Below are positions 34,215 through 47,110 of a stretch of 64,000 nt of DNA, piece by piece (position 1 is the stretch's first letter; each line of letters opens with the position of its first letter). Both the position numbers and the translations under genes were made by a program. Under the pieces are notes generated by a model that saw only the letters and a list, made by a program, of their open reading frames with translations, did not search any database and had not been told where the DNA came from. The stretch covers positions 19,929,580 through 19,993,579 of the forward strand of contig CM052355.1 in NCBI GenBank assembly GCA_028551475.1. Reading direction: 5' to 3'. The DNA comes from Casuarina equisetifolia (Eukaryota; Streptophyta; Magnoliopsida; Fagales; Casuarinaceae).

Positions 34215-35186
34215 GTGCAGAATTTCTTCATATCTGCCGAATCGAAAGCATTTATTAATGCTGCTGAGTCTATTGGTTTTGGCCACCAGGGGAGCCTTGG
34301 TACAACGAAAGGTGAAGCTTACAGAGATAATGACCGAATCTCTGCGAATGATCCTGGTCTTGCAGAAAAATTATGGGAGTCTGGATTGCACAAACTGTCT
34401 TCTGATATTAAAATTCGAGGAAAGATTTCCGTTGGCTTAAATCCAAATATCAGGTACTACAGGTTGGTTGAAAATTTTCTATAAGTTTATTCTTTGCTTT
34501 TCCCGAATGTAGATGAGATAAAAATTCATAGGTAGTTAGTGTTTGAGGATCTCATTTAGTGAATGTTATTGATACGTTGTGAGTAATCTCTTTAACTGCA
34601 TGAATATAGTGGGAAATAGGAAGGATTATTTTGGATTCCATCTAAATAGAGGATTTCTCACTTTCTCTTATAATTTTATTAAGGAAAAAAGACGAGCCAA
34701 AACTTTATAGATCCATCCGCCTTGAAATTTCATATTGTTTTGGATGGTTTGACTTTTTAGGTATAAGACTGGTCAGCGCTTTGGAAGACATATTGATGAA
34801 AGCGTACCCTTTATACTTTGTTAATATGCTTAAGTGGTGGTTTTAAATCCAATGCCAAAAATGGCCTGAGCAGCCCATCAGAGCCTTTAGGTGGAGGAGA
34901 GGCTGTCTTTTATGGTTCAAGGAATGCTGTTATAGCTGAGGTAAATCCTTTTTTAGTTCTATCTTTCATTCCATTTAAAAAAAAATAAAGCTTTTTTAGT
35001 TTCTTTTGTTCTGATCAATCTGTGAGGTATGCATTGTCAATTAATGTTACATAAACTTTGAAGGTGGCTCCTACTGAAGGGATGACTGTCCTACACATAC
35101 ATGGGTCTCAGTGTATGTTACCTGAAGCACGGAATGTTACTAAAGGTGTTAAGTATGTCTTCCGTTCGGATGTTGCATTTGCCTGA
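34215..35186 (+). pseudogene. 2OG-oxygenase duplicate, decayed
   Basis: Counterparts of exons 2-4 are at 34215-34462, 34761-34940 and 35064-35186, with splice borders kept. Exon 1 is absent, since the duplication begins inside intron 1. Exon 3 lost 22 bp between two agcgta direct repeats just after the HID motif, which shifts the frame into a TAA within about 5 codons. In exon 4 the codon for the distal iron-ligand histidine (CAT in copy A) is CCT for proline at 35121-35123. Exon 2 is still fully open with several amino-acid changes. Three independent lesions make activity very unlikely. Confidence 0.9.
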
Positions 35187-37619
35187 TGAGTATAGCCATC
35201 TTAGTTTAAGCGGGCTTGGTAAGTTTCTCAGTTGAAGGCCATATCTCATCTTCTGCCTCTCTCTCTTCTTGATCATTTTTTGTAGCATGTCTCTTTACCC
35301 TTGATTTGGTGCTTAGAATAAAGATTAAGTTTTTGACTAAATGATATGCTGTAATCCTTGATAGCTTGTGTGCTAATGAACTCCTTTTCTAAAATGCTTT
35401 TTAACTTTAGAGTTAAAGTTAGTTGGAAAATATTTTCTTGTCAAGATGTGAGGATTGGTTATGAATTGAATTGGTTGAAGTTTTGAAGGTTATAGTCTTT
35501 TGTGCTTGAAACTTCTGGCTCTAATGGGTTTTTATAATGGAAGGCAGTTGTCAGGATTTGTAGTGTCTAGGAATTAAATGGTGAAATTTTGAGACTAAAT
35601 GGGGGCTGAATTTTGAAAAAGTAGGTTGCCTATGTCTGTGGTAGAGAATGAAAGTTTGATGCATTTGTGATGATGGTAATCTTAGGAAATTTTGGGTCCT
35701 TATAAAATCTTAAATAAGCTTAAGAGAAGGCAAGTTTTTATGAGAAAAGAAGAAAGAAAGGTGAGATTAAGTAGTTTGAGCACTGTGAAGGGTAACATGA
35801 CAGTCATGCATACACACATGTGGGGAAAGTACTCACCAAGCACCCTTGCCTTAAGTAATACTAATTCTCACATATTTGCTAGTTGATTTCTTCAAGTACA
35901 ATGAAGCTTATATATCAAGGTATGTGGATTGGACTGGGATACTTGATATAGAATGTAAAAAATACATGTCTAACAGACTAACTTAGAACTTGAGAAAACT
36001 CTTGTAAAGCCTTTAACTACCTTAGGGAGATTGGGGGCTTGATATTAGTGTTAAAGGTGAATTTAGGTGGACGATTTAATGGAACTTCATTAGTCCTCTG
36101 CACGCAACAATATCTAGAACTCTTTACTTGTTGTCTCAAAGCTATTGCCTGTTTCGGGCCTGGGATACTTTTGCAGAGTTCTCCCAGGATCATAACCGCC
36201 TTTGAATATAATAGCTGCATTTGGTCCTAGTTTTCCACCTGGTTTAATTATATAATAACTAGTCTATGTGGAGCAAATAAGTCGTCAATTATTATCAGCT
36301 TAGTCGTGGAATGGTTTGCTTGGGTAAGTTTTTTCATATCCCAAGCACAAAATTGTAGATTTACTTCGTAATATTATGAAACACTTTTTTGGTTTTAGAA
36401 AGTTCCATGTGGTGATTAGTGCACTTAAAAATGTTTGATAATTAAGAAACATTTCTCCAAGTATGTTGACTGCCACCCGTTGTCTTTAAGTGATGGATGC
36501 TATAAGAAGATTTGATGCTACCATGAGTTTGATAAAGAGGTCTGATGGACGTTGTTGTGACTTTTGTTCAAATCTAATGGTCAATTGGTGGTTGTCACTT
36601 AGTCAAGGACCGCGCGAGATCAGTTGTAGGGCACATCTGTTTCTATCTTTCGATTTCAAAACCATGCATCTAATGTTCTGTCTTTTTACTTTTAGTACCA
36701 CATATTGGACATATTAGTATTTAGACCAAATACTAAACATATTTAAGAGAGGATTTAAAAAAGAAAAAAAGAAAAAGAAAAAGAATAAAATATGTGTTTG
36801 TTGTTTTGAACAATAATATTAGGAATAAAAACTAAAAGTTGTTTCTATGATCTGAAAAGTTCCATTACAGTGTCATCAAATTGAACTTCACCGCATTACA
36901 TGATGATGATGTAATTTTTTGTGTCGCTTCTCAGGTGAATGCCAATTTTCTACTGTTGTATCAGTTGATTGAGTAAATAAGCCAACAGCTAAACTCGTGT
37001 GGCTCTTCTGGTGGAAAGATGATTTGACTTTTAAAGGAAGATCATGAATTTATTGTGCGGAAAAAAGTGTAGCATAGTAGAGTTGCAATATTCATGACAC
37101 ATACGCTCTCTTCGTCTCGTTATTTACATGCAAAATTCAGTTTTGTCATCAATATACATGCAAGCTTCGTTACCAATTCATTGGCCTCGGAATTTAAGGG
37201 TTGCTATTATGCTAAAAACTTTGAGCAGGTTTTTAGTGCTGCAGACAGTGACTAAATAAAAGAAAAGGCAGTCGTTTGTGTATACAGTTTTATCTTTTGA
37301 TATAACAACGGTTCATATTAAACCTGTTAAACTGCAATAAGTAAGGTTCGCTAGAATTTTGAATGTTAGAAGCTTGTTGTCTGTATTTCTTTATGCTACA
37401 CGTTCTTTCGTGGGGCTTGTGATGGAGTAGTGGGTCATCATAATTAAGGCATCACCTATCTTCTTGCAGTAAACTAGGGATAAACGCTCCTTTTGGAAAC
37501 ATGTAAGGTTCTTGGGTAATATTTTGGATTAATTCCCAACACATTCATGATTCGGGAAAATGGGTTTTTAGTTCTTGAAAATTCTGTCCATGCCCACAAA
37601 GACCACACCTCTGGGGTCT

Positions 37620-37772
37620 GGGTACCATTCTTCTATGAGCTCTTCTTTTAACGGTGGCTTAGGTTCTGGGAAGTCGGGTCCGGTGGCTCCGCGGGAGGCT
37701 CTCTTGGGGACTGCTATCGGGTTCCTGTTATTGTTCCTTGCTGCTTGTAATATGCGCGTGCTGATGGTCCGT
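37620..37772 (-). pseudogene. TCP gene 5' end relic
   Basis: Minus-strand counterpart of the first about 50 codons of the TCP gene; the word PPLKEELIE is still readable. The position of the start codon reads ACG instead of ATG (plus strand 37770-37772 cgt), and the TCP DNA-binding domain is not present. The upstream region with a telo-box word continues to about 38420. Confidence 0.85.
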
Positions 37773-38475
37773 TCCCAGTTGTTGATCTCCGGGGAGAAGA
37801 AAGCGAAACACGGTTCCAAGGATTTTGTTTGACAAGGACCCAGAAGATATTCTAGGGAAAACAAACTGTAAAGCGGGAGAGAAGAGGAGAGAGGAAGAGA
37901 TTTTGAAGCACTTGAGATTAGTTGAAGCAGACGACTTAAGATTACTTTAGATGATTGAAGAGAGTCGTCAAGAAATCGGAACAAAGTTGGGTTTTTTTTG
38001 GATCTGTTAAAAATGTAAAGTAGGTAGGAGGGAGAAAGAACCGGGAAGGAACAAAGTCTAGAAAAGAGAACCAAGCCCCACTTTATCGTAATGTGTAGGG
38101 ACCCTCTCCAAGCCTAATTATTTATTAGGGAAAAAAGAGGATTTAGGGTTTACGGGACTTGGCGGAGATGGTGACACGTAGTGGGTCCTAATTCAGATGG
38201 ACGACCAATCGTAGAGGCCTAAAGACTAGCGTTATTTGCAAGACAGCCTATCTTGGAGATGAAAAATTCAATGTTCCGAAGGATCTTGTTTCTGCTTGGA
38301 AGCCAGACGTGCAGCTGACATCACTACGTGTTCTTTTGTTGGGTATATAAAAAGGAAAAAAAAGTAGGAAAAAAAAGGTATTATACTCATTTTATTGTTT
38401 TCTATTACAAGCAAAATACAAGTTAACCTGAATAAAGGGGTTAGAACTAGGAAGGTTTAGGTTCAATGTTGGGTA

Positions 38476-38883
38476 GACTCATCGGTTGGAGATTTGACCC
38501 AATTTACCACTGTGCTAAAAGAGTTCGCTTGTTATTAAAACGCTAGAAGGAGAGCATGAACCTTCGACCTTGTGGTTAACAGCCACATAAATAAAGGACA
38601 TGGAAGGAATCACGTCATAAGGGTGTTTTGATATCATAATTGAATTAGGTTATGGGTCCTTTCAGTTGAATCGGAAAGTCTTCTTCCCACCACGTGGGTT
38701 TTTGAAAATTAAACAAAAGGAAAAATCAAATACTCAAATCTTCCTCACCTACAATTTATTATAACTATGACCGACAATAAAACAAACCCCACCAATGACC
38801 GGCAAGAAAAAATTGGACAAGCATACCAAATCGAAAACGAGTAACAAAACACCAACCAAAAAAAAAAAAGGAAAAAAAGAAAA
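38476..38883. other. Intergenic DNA right of segmental copy B
   Basis: No gene is seen. The stretch 38515-38600 (gagcatgaaccttcgaccttgtggttaacagccac-like) faintly recalls a tRNA-related SINE, but the A and B boxes are not both recognisable. Confidence 0.35.
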
Positions 38884-39062
38884 CCAAACCTTCTGCCAAT
38901 CCAGTTTATACAAGCAATCTTCAGATTAACTGAAAAAAAAAAAAAAAGTTTCTCCCAATGCAGTTTATGCAAGTAATTTCCAGACCAACAAAAAAAAAAA
39001 ACAAATGTATACCAAAGTTTCTCCCAATGTAGTTTTATGCAAGCAATTTCCAAACCAATTGA
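38884..39062. repeat. Minisatellite, three units of about 60-68 bp
   Basis: Units near 38888, 38950 and 39018 share tctcccaatg.agttta.gcaa, then g.aatttccaaacca, separated by A-runs of 12-15. They diverge by a few bases each. Confidence 0.75.
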
Positions 39063-39149
39063 ACAAAAATTCCAAATGTTCGATCAGCACACTAGTTCAG
39101 TGATAGTCCTTTGTAGTCATAAAACTTGATCAGCATCATTATAATTCCC

Positions 39150-40430
39150 TTGTTGTCGTGAAACTTGATCTAGTAGAACAAGGCTTTCTACATATTTATC
39201 CTAATAAAAAGAATCTTCTACACACTTAATGTGAAGATCTCTTTTATTTTTGTTAATAAGATTGTATGAAAATATCCTTTTATCACCATATATCATAACT
39301 TTATTCTTTTTTTCAAAGCTAATCACCTTCTTCATATCAAATTCCTCACCAATCTCAATATCAAAAATCACATCAATCTCATTATCAAATCCCCCATAAA
39401 TCTCAATATAAAATAGTTTGATACTAGATTTTTCATTTCCATACTCCTTCATCACCCAAACAGAGTAACACTCCTTTTGCCACCATCATCTAGATGGGAC
39501 AAGTGCAAGATGTTCACCAACCATTGAAACTACCATGTTCACACATTTATCTTGTAAAATCTTTGGCGGAGCACTTTCATGAAAAACTTCATCCTCCATA
39601 TTAAATGACAAGATTACATTTCAAACAAAGCAGGGTGTTACACAGGATCTACTAACTAGTGGAGTGCTTCATTGAAGTAAACTAAGAAGTATTGGCAACT
39701 TATGACATCGGAGGTAACCAAAATCATAATAGAGTGCCATGTGCTAGTTCTTAGCATGTAAACTTCAACCACCATGAGAACACCTAAGAAAGCCCTAAAC
39801 AAATATGCAAGCCTCACTAGTTTGTAATCATTTATCTTGACATCATAACCAAATCCCAAAGAATGACTAAGTGAGCGAGGATATTTCACTAGTGTCAGGA
39901 AGTGGAAGTAATATGGATTTGTTAATAAAAGGGTTCCAAACAACATATGACTCATGACTAAAAGGAGAACCACTATTGGTGAGACAAACTAGGTTGCTGC
40001 ATGAACATAGTTAGGCTATCACGGAGTGTGAACAATGCAACTCTGTGAAATTTGACCGGTAAGTGAAGAAACCTCTTTAGGCTTCTAATTCTCCAGTGAT
40101 AGGGAGTAAAAGGTTTTGTATGTCAATGAAATGGTTCGAGGCAGGGAAGATAAACTTTAAATGGTTAAAGAAATAGTTTTCAAGGAATGGATCATCAAAA
40201 GAATGAAGTGTGAAATGCACTTTATTGGAGTGGAGGTTGAAATGGTAGAAGAGAAGTGAAGGCAGGTATTGGGGGTTGGAAAAAGAGCATTTGAGGTGGG
40301 TGGCAATGAACTAGAGGCTACTGATAAGAGAGTGCCATGTCTTGGAAACACATATGAATCTTATCAATGGCTTCATTGGTAGTCTTAACATGACTTCTGA
40401 GATTAACTCTATTGGGAGCTTGCTTGCCAT
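39150..40430 (-). pseudogene. F-box protein gene 1, broken (FBA-type)
   Basis: Starts MASKLPIELISEVMLRLPMKPLIRFICVSKTWHSLISS, a typical N-terminal F-box that binds SKP1 in SCF ubiquitin ligases. An in-frame stop follows directly after the F-box (TAG near 40313). Downstream pieces in other frames show the FBA-type associated domain: WNPFINKSILLPLPD-like, HSLGFGYDVKINDYKLVRL near 39880-39800, and a C-terminal EYGNEKSSIKLF/FEKKNKVMIYGDKRIFSY part at 39455-39201. Several breaks make it non-functional. A paralog lies at 46627-48581, sharing upstream sequence with 40600-41240. Confidence 0.8.
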
Positions 40431-40599
40431 TGTCTTCTTCAGTAGTATTGATGTAAAGGAAAAAACCTGTAGAAGAAAGTAGAATGAGTTTTCTAAGTAA
40501 GAATGTGTTTTCAAAGTCTTTGTGTAAGGGGCTCTCATGCTTATCGTGGGAGTTTTAATAGTTTTTATCATGATGTCATACATTGAAAAACTATGAGTT

Positions 40600-41240
40600 C
40601 CCATTACCCAAAAGGAAAATTAATTTTCTCCATGCAACACTTTTGTCTTAGTGAGTATGCTACACTAGGTATCTCCATGGCAACAAGCTTTGGGCCAATT
40701 CCTTTAAAGATCAACTTACTAGGCCAAGACTAAGTTACTTGTAAGAATCCTTAGACCACTTGTCTTATAGACGTTGGTTGTATTCTTTTTCTTTAAAAGC
40801 TAAGCTAGAGGATTTTTACAGGTAACTAGATGAAAACAAATTGGTTACGTAGATTCAACAGAACTTAAGGGTTAAAGCAACTGTTTGAATTACAAATCTA
40901 GTTGTAATATCTTTATGTTACTTGGTATTTGTAATGAATTGGTTAGGTAGACTCCATTGGAACTTGGGGAGTTAGAGTAGCCTTTTGAATTGCAAATCTT
41001 GTTGTTATATTTTATGTCACTTGGTCTTTGTAATCCTTGAAGTTGTTAATGCTTGTCATGCTATGCCTTGAAGGACCCATTTCTTAAAACATCAACTCTT
41101 ATTCTACATTGATCAATTGTATGAAATATTATTGGTTAAATGTTTGATCAATATACTCGATCAGTGATGCTCCCATGCAATCATGAAACTTCATGGGCAT
41201 CTTCATAATTCACCTGTTGTCGTGAAACTTGTGTTGAAAA
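40600..41240. repeat. F-box upstream block, copy 1 (partner 50040-50640)
   Basis: From atgagttccca onward, this matches 50040-50640 at high similarity, including ggtatctccatggcaacaag. It shows that the two F-box genes were duplicated together with about 600 bp of upstream DNA. Here atgag is uninterrupted, giving the empty site for the solo LTR at 48767-50039. Inside, two tandem units of about 100 bp start near 40838 and 40938 (aaattggtta.gtaga..), and are also present in the partner. Confidence 0.85.
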
Positions 41241-41506
41241 AAAATTGAGCTCAAACAAGCTCCAAATGCCAAGATCAATTAGTTTATCTTGGGACTTGAA
41301 ACTTAACTTAAAATGTACATGCTTTTGGCTCCATTTTTAGCTGTTAATGATTGGAATCTTCTCTTTTATCACTCTCATGAAAACACTAGCTTGATAAGAT
41401 AACAATTTTTATTGAAGATCAAAGAGAAACGAAAGAAAGGAACAGGTGCTTCACGGGCTTTTTTTTAAAAGTTTAGTTAGTTATCCTTTTTGGTCATGTG
41501 TGTTGT

Positions 41507-44500
41507 TTTTATAAACATGAGTGTTTAGATATTATTTTACTCATTTTTTAATTTTTTTCTTAATGAGTTTGAACTATAATTTCAAACTCAGCACTTTTTA
41601 ATTCACCAAAATATATGATCTTTATTGAATGCAGAACTTTAGTGGGTATGTTAAGAGCTAAACGAGGGATCTAGCCATTTACTAATGTGTTGCCCATATA
41701 GTCCTCTTTATTACAATTTTATATGGTAAATATTAGCTTACACTAGCCAATTCCATATTTAACAATTAAGGATCCAAATGCTCAACTAAATGGACTACAC
41801 AAATCATTAATTTAAAAAAAAGTTTGGCAACTGCATAATTTCCATTGATATAAGCCCATTTTAATATCAATTATTGCTAATAGTCCAACAACTTGATCTA
41901 GTAGAATAAGGCTTTCTACACCTCAAAAGTAAATATCTCTTATGTCTTAGCTAATAAAATCATATGAGAATAGCTTTTTATCCCTAGTTATTATAACTTC
42001 ATTCTTTTTTCCAAAGCCAAACACCCTCTCCAATTTCTCATAACTCTCAATGTCAAATAGATTGATCCAAGATTTTTCATTTCCATACTTTTCCATCACC
42101 CACATGAAATGACATTCCTCTTCCCACCTTTGCCTACATGGGACAAGTGCAAGACACCCATTAAGCATCGAAATTGTAAAGTTCACCTTTTTATCTTGTA
42201 AAATCTTTGGTAAGGAAATTTCATGAAAAACTTCATCCTCCATATTTAATGACAAAATCACATTTTCAAACAAAGCAAGCTATTGAGTATGTGCTAACTA
42301 ATGGATTATCCTTTTTACAAACATGAGTTTTCGTTTAGATATTATTTTACTCATTTTTCAAATTTTCTTTTAATGAGTTTAAACTATAATTTCAAACTCA
42401 GCACTTTTTAATTCACCATAATAAATGATCTTCACTAAATGTAGAACTTTAGTGTGTATGTTAAGAGCTAAATGAGGGATATAGCCATTTACTAAATGTG
42501 TTGCCCATATAGTCTTTCTTATTACAATTCTATATGGTAAACACTAGGCTACACTAACTAGCTCTATATTTAACAATTAAGGATCTAAACGTCTCAACTA
42601 AATGGACCATAAAAATCATTAATTCAAAACCAAGTTTGGTAACTACATAATTTCTATTGATATAAGCCCACTTTAATAACAACTATTACAAATAGTCCAA
42701 CAACTTGATCTAGTAGAACAAGGCTTTCTACACCCCAAAAGTAAATATCTCTTATCTTTTATCTGATAAAATCATATGAGAATAGCTTTTCATCCCTAAT
42801 TATTATAACTTCATTCTTTTTTCTCAAGTCAATTACCATCTCCAATATCTTATAGCTCTCAATGTCAATTCCAAGATTTTTCATTTCCATACTCTTCCAT
42901 CACCTAGACGAAATGACATTCCTCTTCCCACCTTTGCCTACACGGGACAAGTGCAAGACACCCATCAAGCACCGAAATTGTAAAGTTCACCTCTTCATCT
43001 TGTAAAATCTTTGGCAGAGAAATTTCATGAAAAACTTCATCCTCCATATTTAATGACAAAATCACATTTTCAAACAAAGCAAGCTATTAAGTATGTGCTA
43101 ACTAATGGATTATCCTTTTTACAAACATGAGTTTTTGTTTAGATATTATTTTACTTATTTTTTAATTTTTCCCATAATGAGTTTGAACTATAATTTCAAA
43201 TTCAGCACTTTTTAATTCACCATAATATATGATCTTCATTGAATGCAGAACTTTAGTATGTATGTTAAGAGCTAAACGAGGGATATGACCATTTACTAAA
43301 TGTGTTGCCCATATAGTCTTTCTTATTATAATTCTATATGGTAAATACTAGCCCACACTAGCCAGTCCTATATTTAACAATTAAGGTTCCAAACATCTCA
43401 ACTAAATGGACCATAAAAATCATTAATTCAAAAACAAGTTTGGCAACTCTATAATTTCCATTGATATAAGCTCACTTTAATATCAACTAATGCAAATAGT
43501 CCAACAACTTGATCTAGTAGAACAAGGCTTTCTACACCCCAAAAGTAAATATCTCTTATCTTTTATATGATAAAATCATATGAGAATAGCTTTTTATCCC
43601 CAGTTATTATAACTTCATTCTTTTTTCCAAAGCCAATCACCCTCTCCAATTTCTCATAGCTCTCAATGTCAAATAGATTGATCTAAGATTTTTCATTTTC
43701 ATACTCTTCCATCACCCACATGAAATGACATTCCTTTTCCCACCTTTGCCTACATGGGACAAGTGCAAGACACCCATCAAGCATCAAAATTGTAAAGTTC
43801 ACTTATTTATCTTGTAAAATCTTTGGTAGAGAAATTTCATGAAAAGCTTCATCCTCCATATTTAATGAAAAAATCACATTTTGAAACAAAGCAAGCTATT
43901 GAGTATGTGCTAACTAATGGATTGCCCATTTTACAAACATGAGTTTTCGTTTAGATATTATTTTACTCATTTTCCAATTTTTCCTTTAATGAGTTTGAAC
44001 TATAATTTCAAACTCAGCACTTTATGATCTTTACTGAATGCAAAACTTTAGTGTATATGTTAAGAGCTAAACGGGAGATCTAGCCATTTACTAAATGTGT
44101 TGCCCATATAATCTTTTTTATTACAATTATATATGGTAAACACTAGACCACACTAGCCAGCCCCATATTTAACAATTAAGGATCCAAACGTCTTAACTAA
44201 ATGGACCATAAAAATCAATAATTCATAAACAAGTTTGGCAACTCTATAATTTCCATTGACATAAGCCCACTTTAATAAAGACTATTGCAAATAGTCCAAC
44301 GACTTGATCTAGTAGAACAAGGCTTTCTACACCCCAAAAGTAAATACCTCTTATCTTTTAGTTGATAAAATCATATGAGAATAGCTTTTCATCCCTAATT
44401 ATCAAAACTTCATTCTTTTTTCCAAAGTCAATCACCTTCTCCAATCTTTCATAGCTCTCAATGTCAAATAGATTGATTTAAGATTTTTCATTTCCATACT

Positions 44501-47110
44501 CTTCCATCACTCACACGAAATGAGATTCCTTTTCCCACCTTTGCCTACAAGGGACAAATGCAAGACACCCATCAAGCACTGAAATTGTAAAGTTCACCTT
44601 TTTATCTTGTAAAATCTTTGACAGAGAAATTTCATGAAAAGCTTCATCCTCCATATTTAATAACAAAATCACATTTTGAAACAAAGTAAGCTATTGAGTA
44701 TGTGCTATATGTGCTAATTAATGGATGGCCTTTTTTACAAATATGAGTTTTCGTTTAGATATTATTTTAATCATTTTTCAATTTTTTCCTTAATGAGTTT
44801 GAACTATAATTTCAAACTCAACACTTTTTAATTCACCATAATATATGATCTTCACTGAATACAAAACTTTAGTATGTATTTTAAGAGCTAAACGAGGGAT
44901 CTAGCCATTTACTAAATGTGTTGCCCATATAGTCCTTCTTATTACAATTCTATATGGTAAACATTAGCCCATACTAGCTAGTCCCATATTTAACAATTAA
45001 GGATCCAAACGTCTCAACTAAATGGACCATAAAAATCGTTAATTCAAAAAAAAGTTACGCAACTCTATAATTTTCATTGATATAAGCCCATTTTAATAAC
45101 GACTATTGCAAATAGTTCAAGAACTTGATCTAGTAGAACAAGACTTTCTACACCCCAAAAGTAAATATCTCTTATGTCTTAGCTAATAAAATCATATGAG
45201 AATAGCTTTTTATCCCTAGTTATCAGAACTTCATTCTTTTTTCCAAAGCCAATCACCTTCTCCAATCTTTCATAGCTTTCAATGTCAAATAGATTGATCC
45301 AAGATTTTTCATTTCCATACTTTTCCATCAGCCACACAAAATGACATTCTTTTTCCTACCTTTGCCTACACGGGACAAGTGCAAGATACCCATCAAGCAC
45401 CGAAATTGTAAAGTTCATCTCTTTATCTTGTAAAATCTTTGGTAGAGAAATTTCATAAAAAGCTTCATCCTCCATATTTAATGACAAAATCACATTTTGA
45501 AACAAAGCAAGCTATTTAGTATGTGCTAACTAATGGATTACCTTTTTTACAAACATGAGTTTCGTTTAGATGTTATTTTAATCATTTTTCAATTTTTCCC
45601 ATAATGAGTTTGAACTATAATTTCAAACTCAACACTTTTTAATTCACCATAATATATGATCTTTATTGAATGCAGAACTTTATTATGTATGTTAAGTACT
45701 AAATGAAGGATCTATTCATTTACTAAATGTGTTGTCCATATAGTCCTCATTAGTATAATTTTATATGGTAAATGCTAGCCCACACTAGCCAATCTCATAT
45801 TTAACAATTAAGGATCCTAACGTCTCAACTAAATGGACCACAAAAATCATTAATTCAAAAACAAGTTTGGTAACTCTATAATTTCCATTGATATAAGCCC
45901 ACTTTAATAATGACTATTGCAAATAGTCTAATGACTTGATCTAGTAGAACAAAGCTTTCTACACCCCAAAAATAAATATATCTTATTTTTTAGCTGATAA
46001 AATCATATGAGAATAGCTTTTTATCCCTAGTTATCAAAACTTCATTCTTTTTTCCAAGGTCAATCACCCTATCCAATCTCTCATAGCTCTCAATGTCAAA
46101 TAGATTAATCTAAGATTTTTCATTTCCATACTTTTCCATCACCCATATGAAATGACATTCCTCTTCCCACCTTTGCCTATACAAGACAAGTGCAAGACAC
46201 CCATTAAGCACCGAAATTGTCATGTTTATCTCTTTATCTTGTAAAATCTTTGATAGAGAAATTTCATGAAAAATTCATCCTCCATATTTAGTAACAAAAT
46301 CACAATTTGAAACAAAGTAAGCTATTGAGTATGTGCTAATGAGTGGATTGCTCTTTTTATAAACATGAGTATTTGTTTAGATATTATTTTGCTCATTTTC
46401 TAATTTTTCCCTTAATGAGTTTGAATTGTAATTTCAAACTCAACACTTTTTAATTTACCATAATATATGATGTTTACTGAATGTAGAACTTTAGTGTGTA
46501 TGTTAAAAGCTAAACGAGGGATCTAGCCATTTACTAAATGTATTGTCCATATAATCCTCCTTATTCCAATTCAATATGGTAAGAATCCAAATGTCTCAAC
46601 TAAATGGACAAAAAAAAATCATTGATTCAAAAATAAGTTTGGCAACTCCATAATTCCCATTGATATAAGCCCACTTCAATAAGGAATATTGCAAATAGTC
46701 CAATGACTTGATCTAATAGAGCAAGGCTTTCTACATATGTATCTAAGTAAAAAGAATCTCCTGCACCGTAAATATAAAGATCTCTTATATCTTGGTTGAT
46801 AAAATCATATGAGAATAGCTTTTCATCCCCAGTTATCAGAACTTTATTCTTTTTTCCAAAGCCAATCACCCTCTCCAATCTCTCATCGCCCTCAATATCA
46901 AATAGATTAATCCAAGATTTTTCATTTCTATACTCTATCACCCACATGGAAGGATACTCCTTTTCCCACCTTTGCTTATACGGGACAAGTGCAAGATGCC
47001 CATCAAGCAACAAAATTGTCATGTTCAGCTTTTTATCTTTTAAAATCTTTGGTAAAGCAATTTCATGAAAAGTTTCATCCTCTATATTGAATGACAAAAT
47101 CACATTTTGA
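41507..47110. repeat. Tandem array of seven ~800-bp units, each with an F-box C-terminal segment
   Basis: The anchor word acttgatctagtagaacaag (or near variants) recurs at about 41889, 42701, 43504, 44300, 45120, 45932 and 46704, spacings 772-820 bp. Each unit carries, on the minus strand, about 330 bp of F-box C-terminal coding sequence (ILSLNMEDEVFHEISLPKIL ... GNEKSWINLFDIE ... FGKKNEVIITRDKKLFSYDF), then about 480 bp of AT-rich spacer with words such as tttaacaattaaggatc and aactaaatggaccat. Unit 7 is the end of F-box gene 2. No unit carries an F-box or the middle domain. Divergence of 8-15 percent by eye suggests an old array. Confidence 0.92.
41947..42273 (-). pseudogene. Array unit 1: F-box C-terminal segment, still open
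   Basis: A 108-codon open frame on the minus strand contains EVFHEISLPKILQDKKVNF and WINLFDIESYEKLERVFGF, corresponding to the C-terminal part of the FBA-type domain. It has no F-box, no evident promoter and no upstream exon. Other units (near 42740-43080, 43560-43875, 44340-44670, 45160-45490, 45970-46300) carry the same piece with stops or frame changes. A headless duplicate is the simplest reading. Confidence 0.7.

Larger units (their letters stand above)
33698..38475. repeat. Segmental duplication, copy B (shortened)
   Basis: Colinear with 1034-10275. It lacks exon 1 of the oxygenase, one of two 548-bp tandem units, and everything between about 5450 and 9370 of copy A. The deletion junction lies near 37593-37620, where aattctgtccatg of copy A position about 5450 passes into TCP coding sequence through a short unmatched filler. 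Confidence 0.9.

Noticed and set aside
41889-46704. CRISPR-like or satellite array
   Set aside because: Units are about 800 bp, diverged, and contain F-box coding sequence. This is a gene-derived tandem array in a plant nuclear genome.
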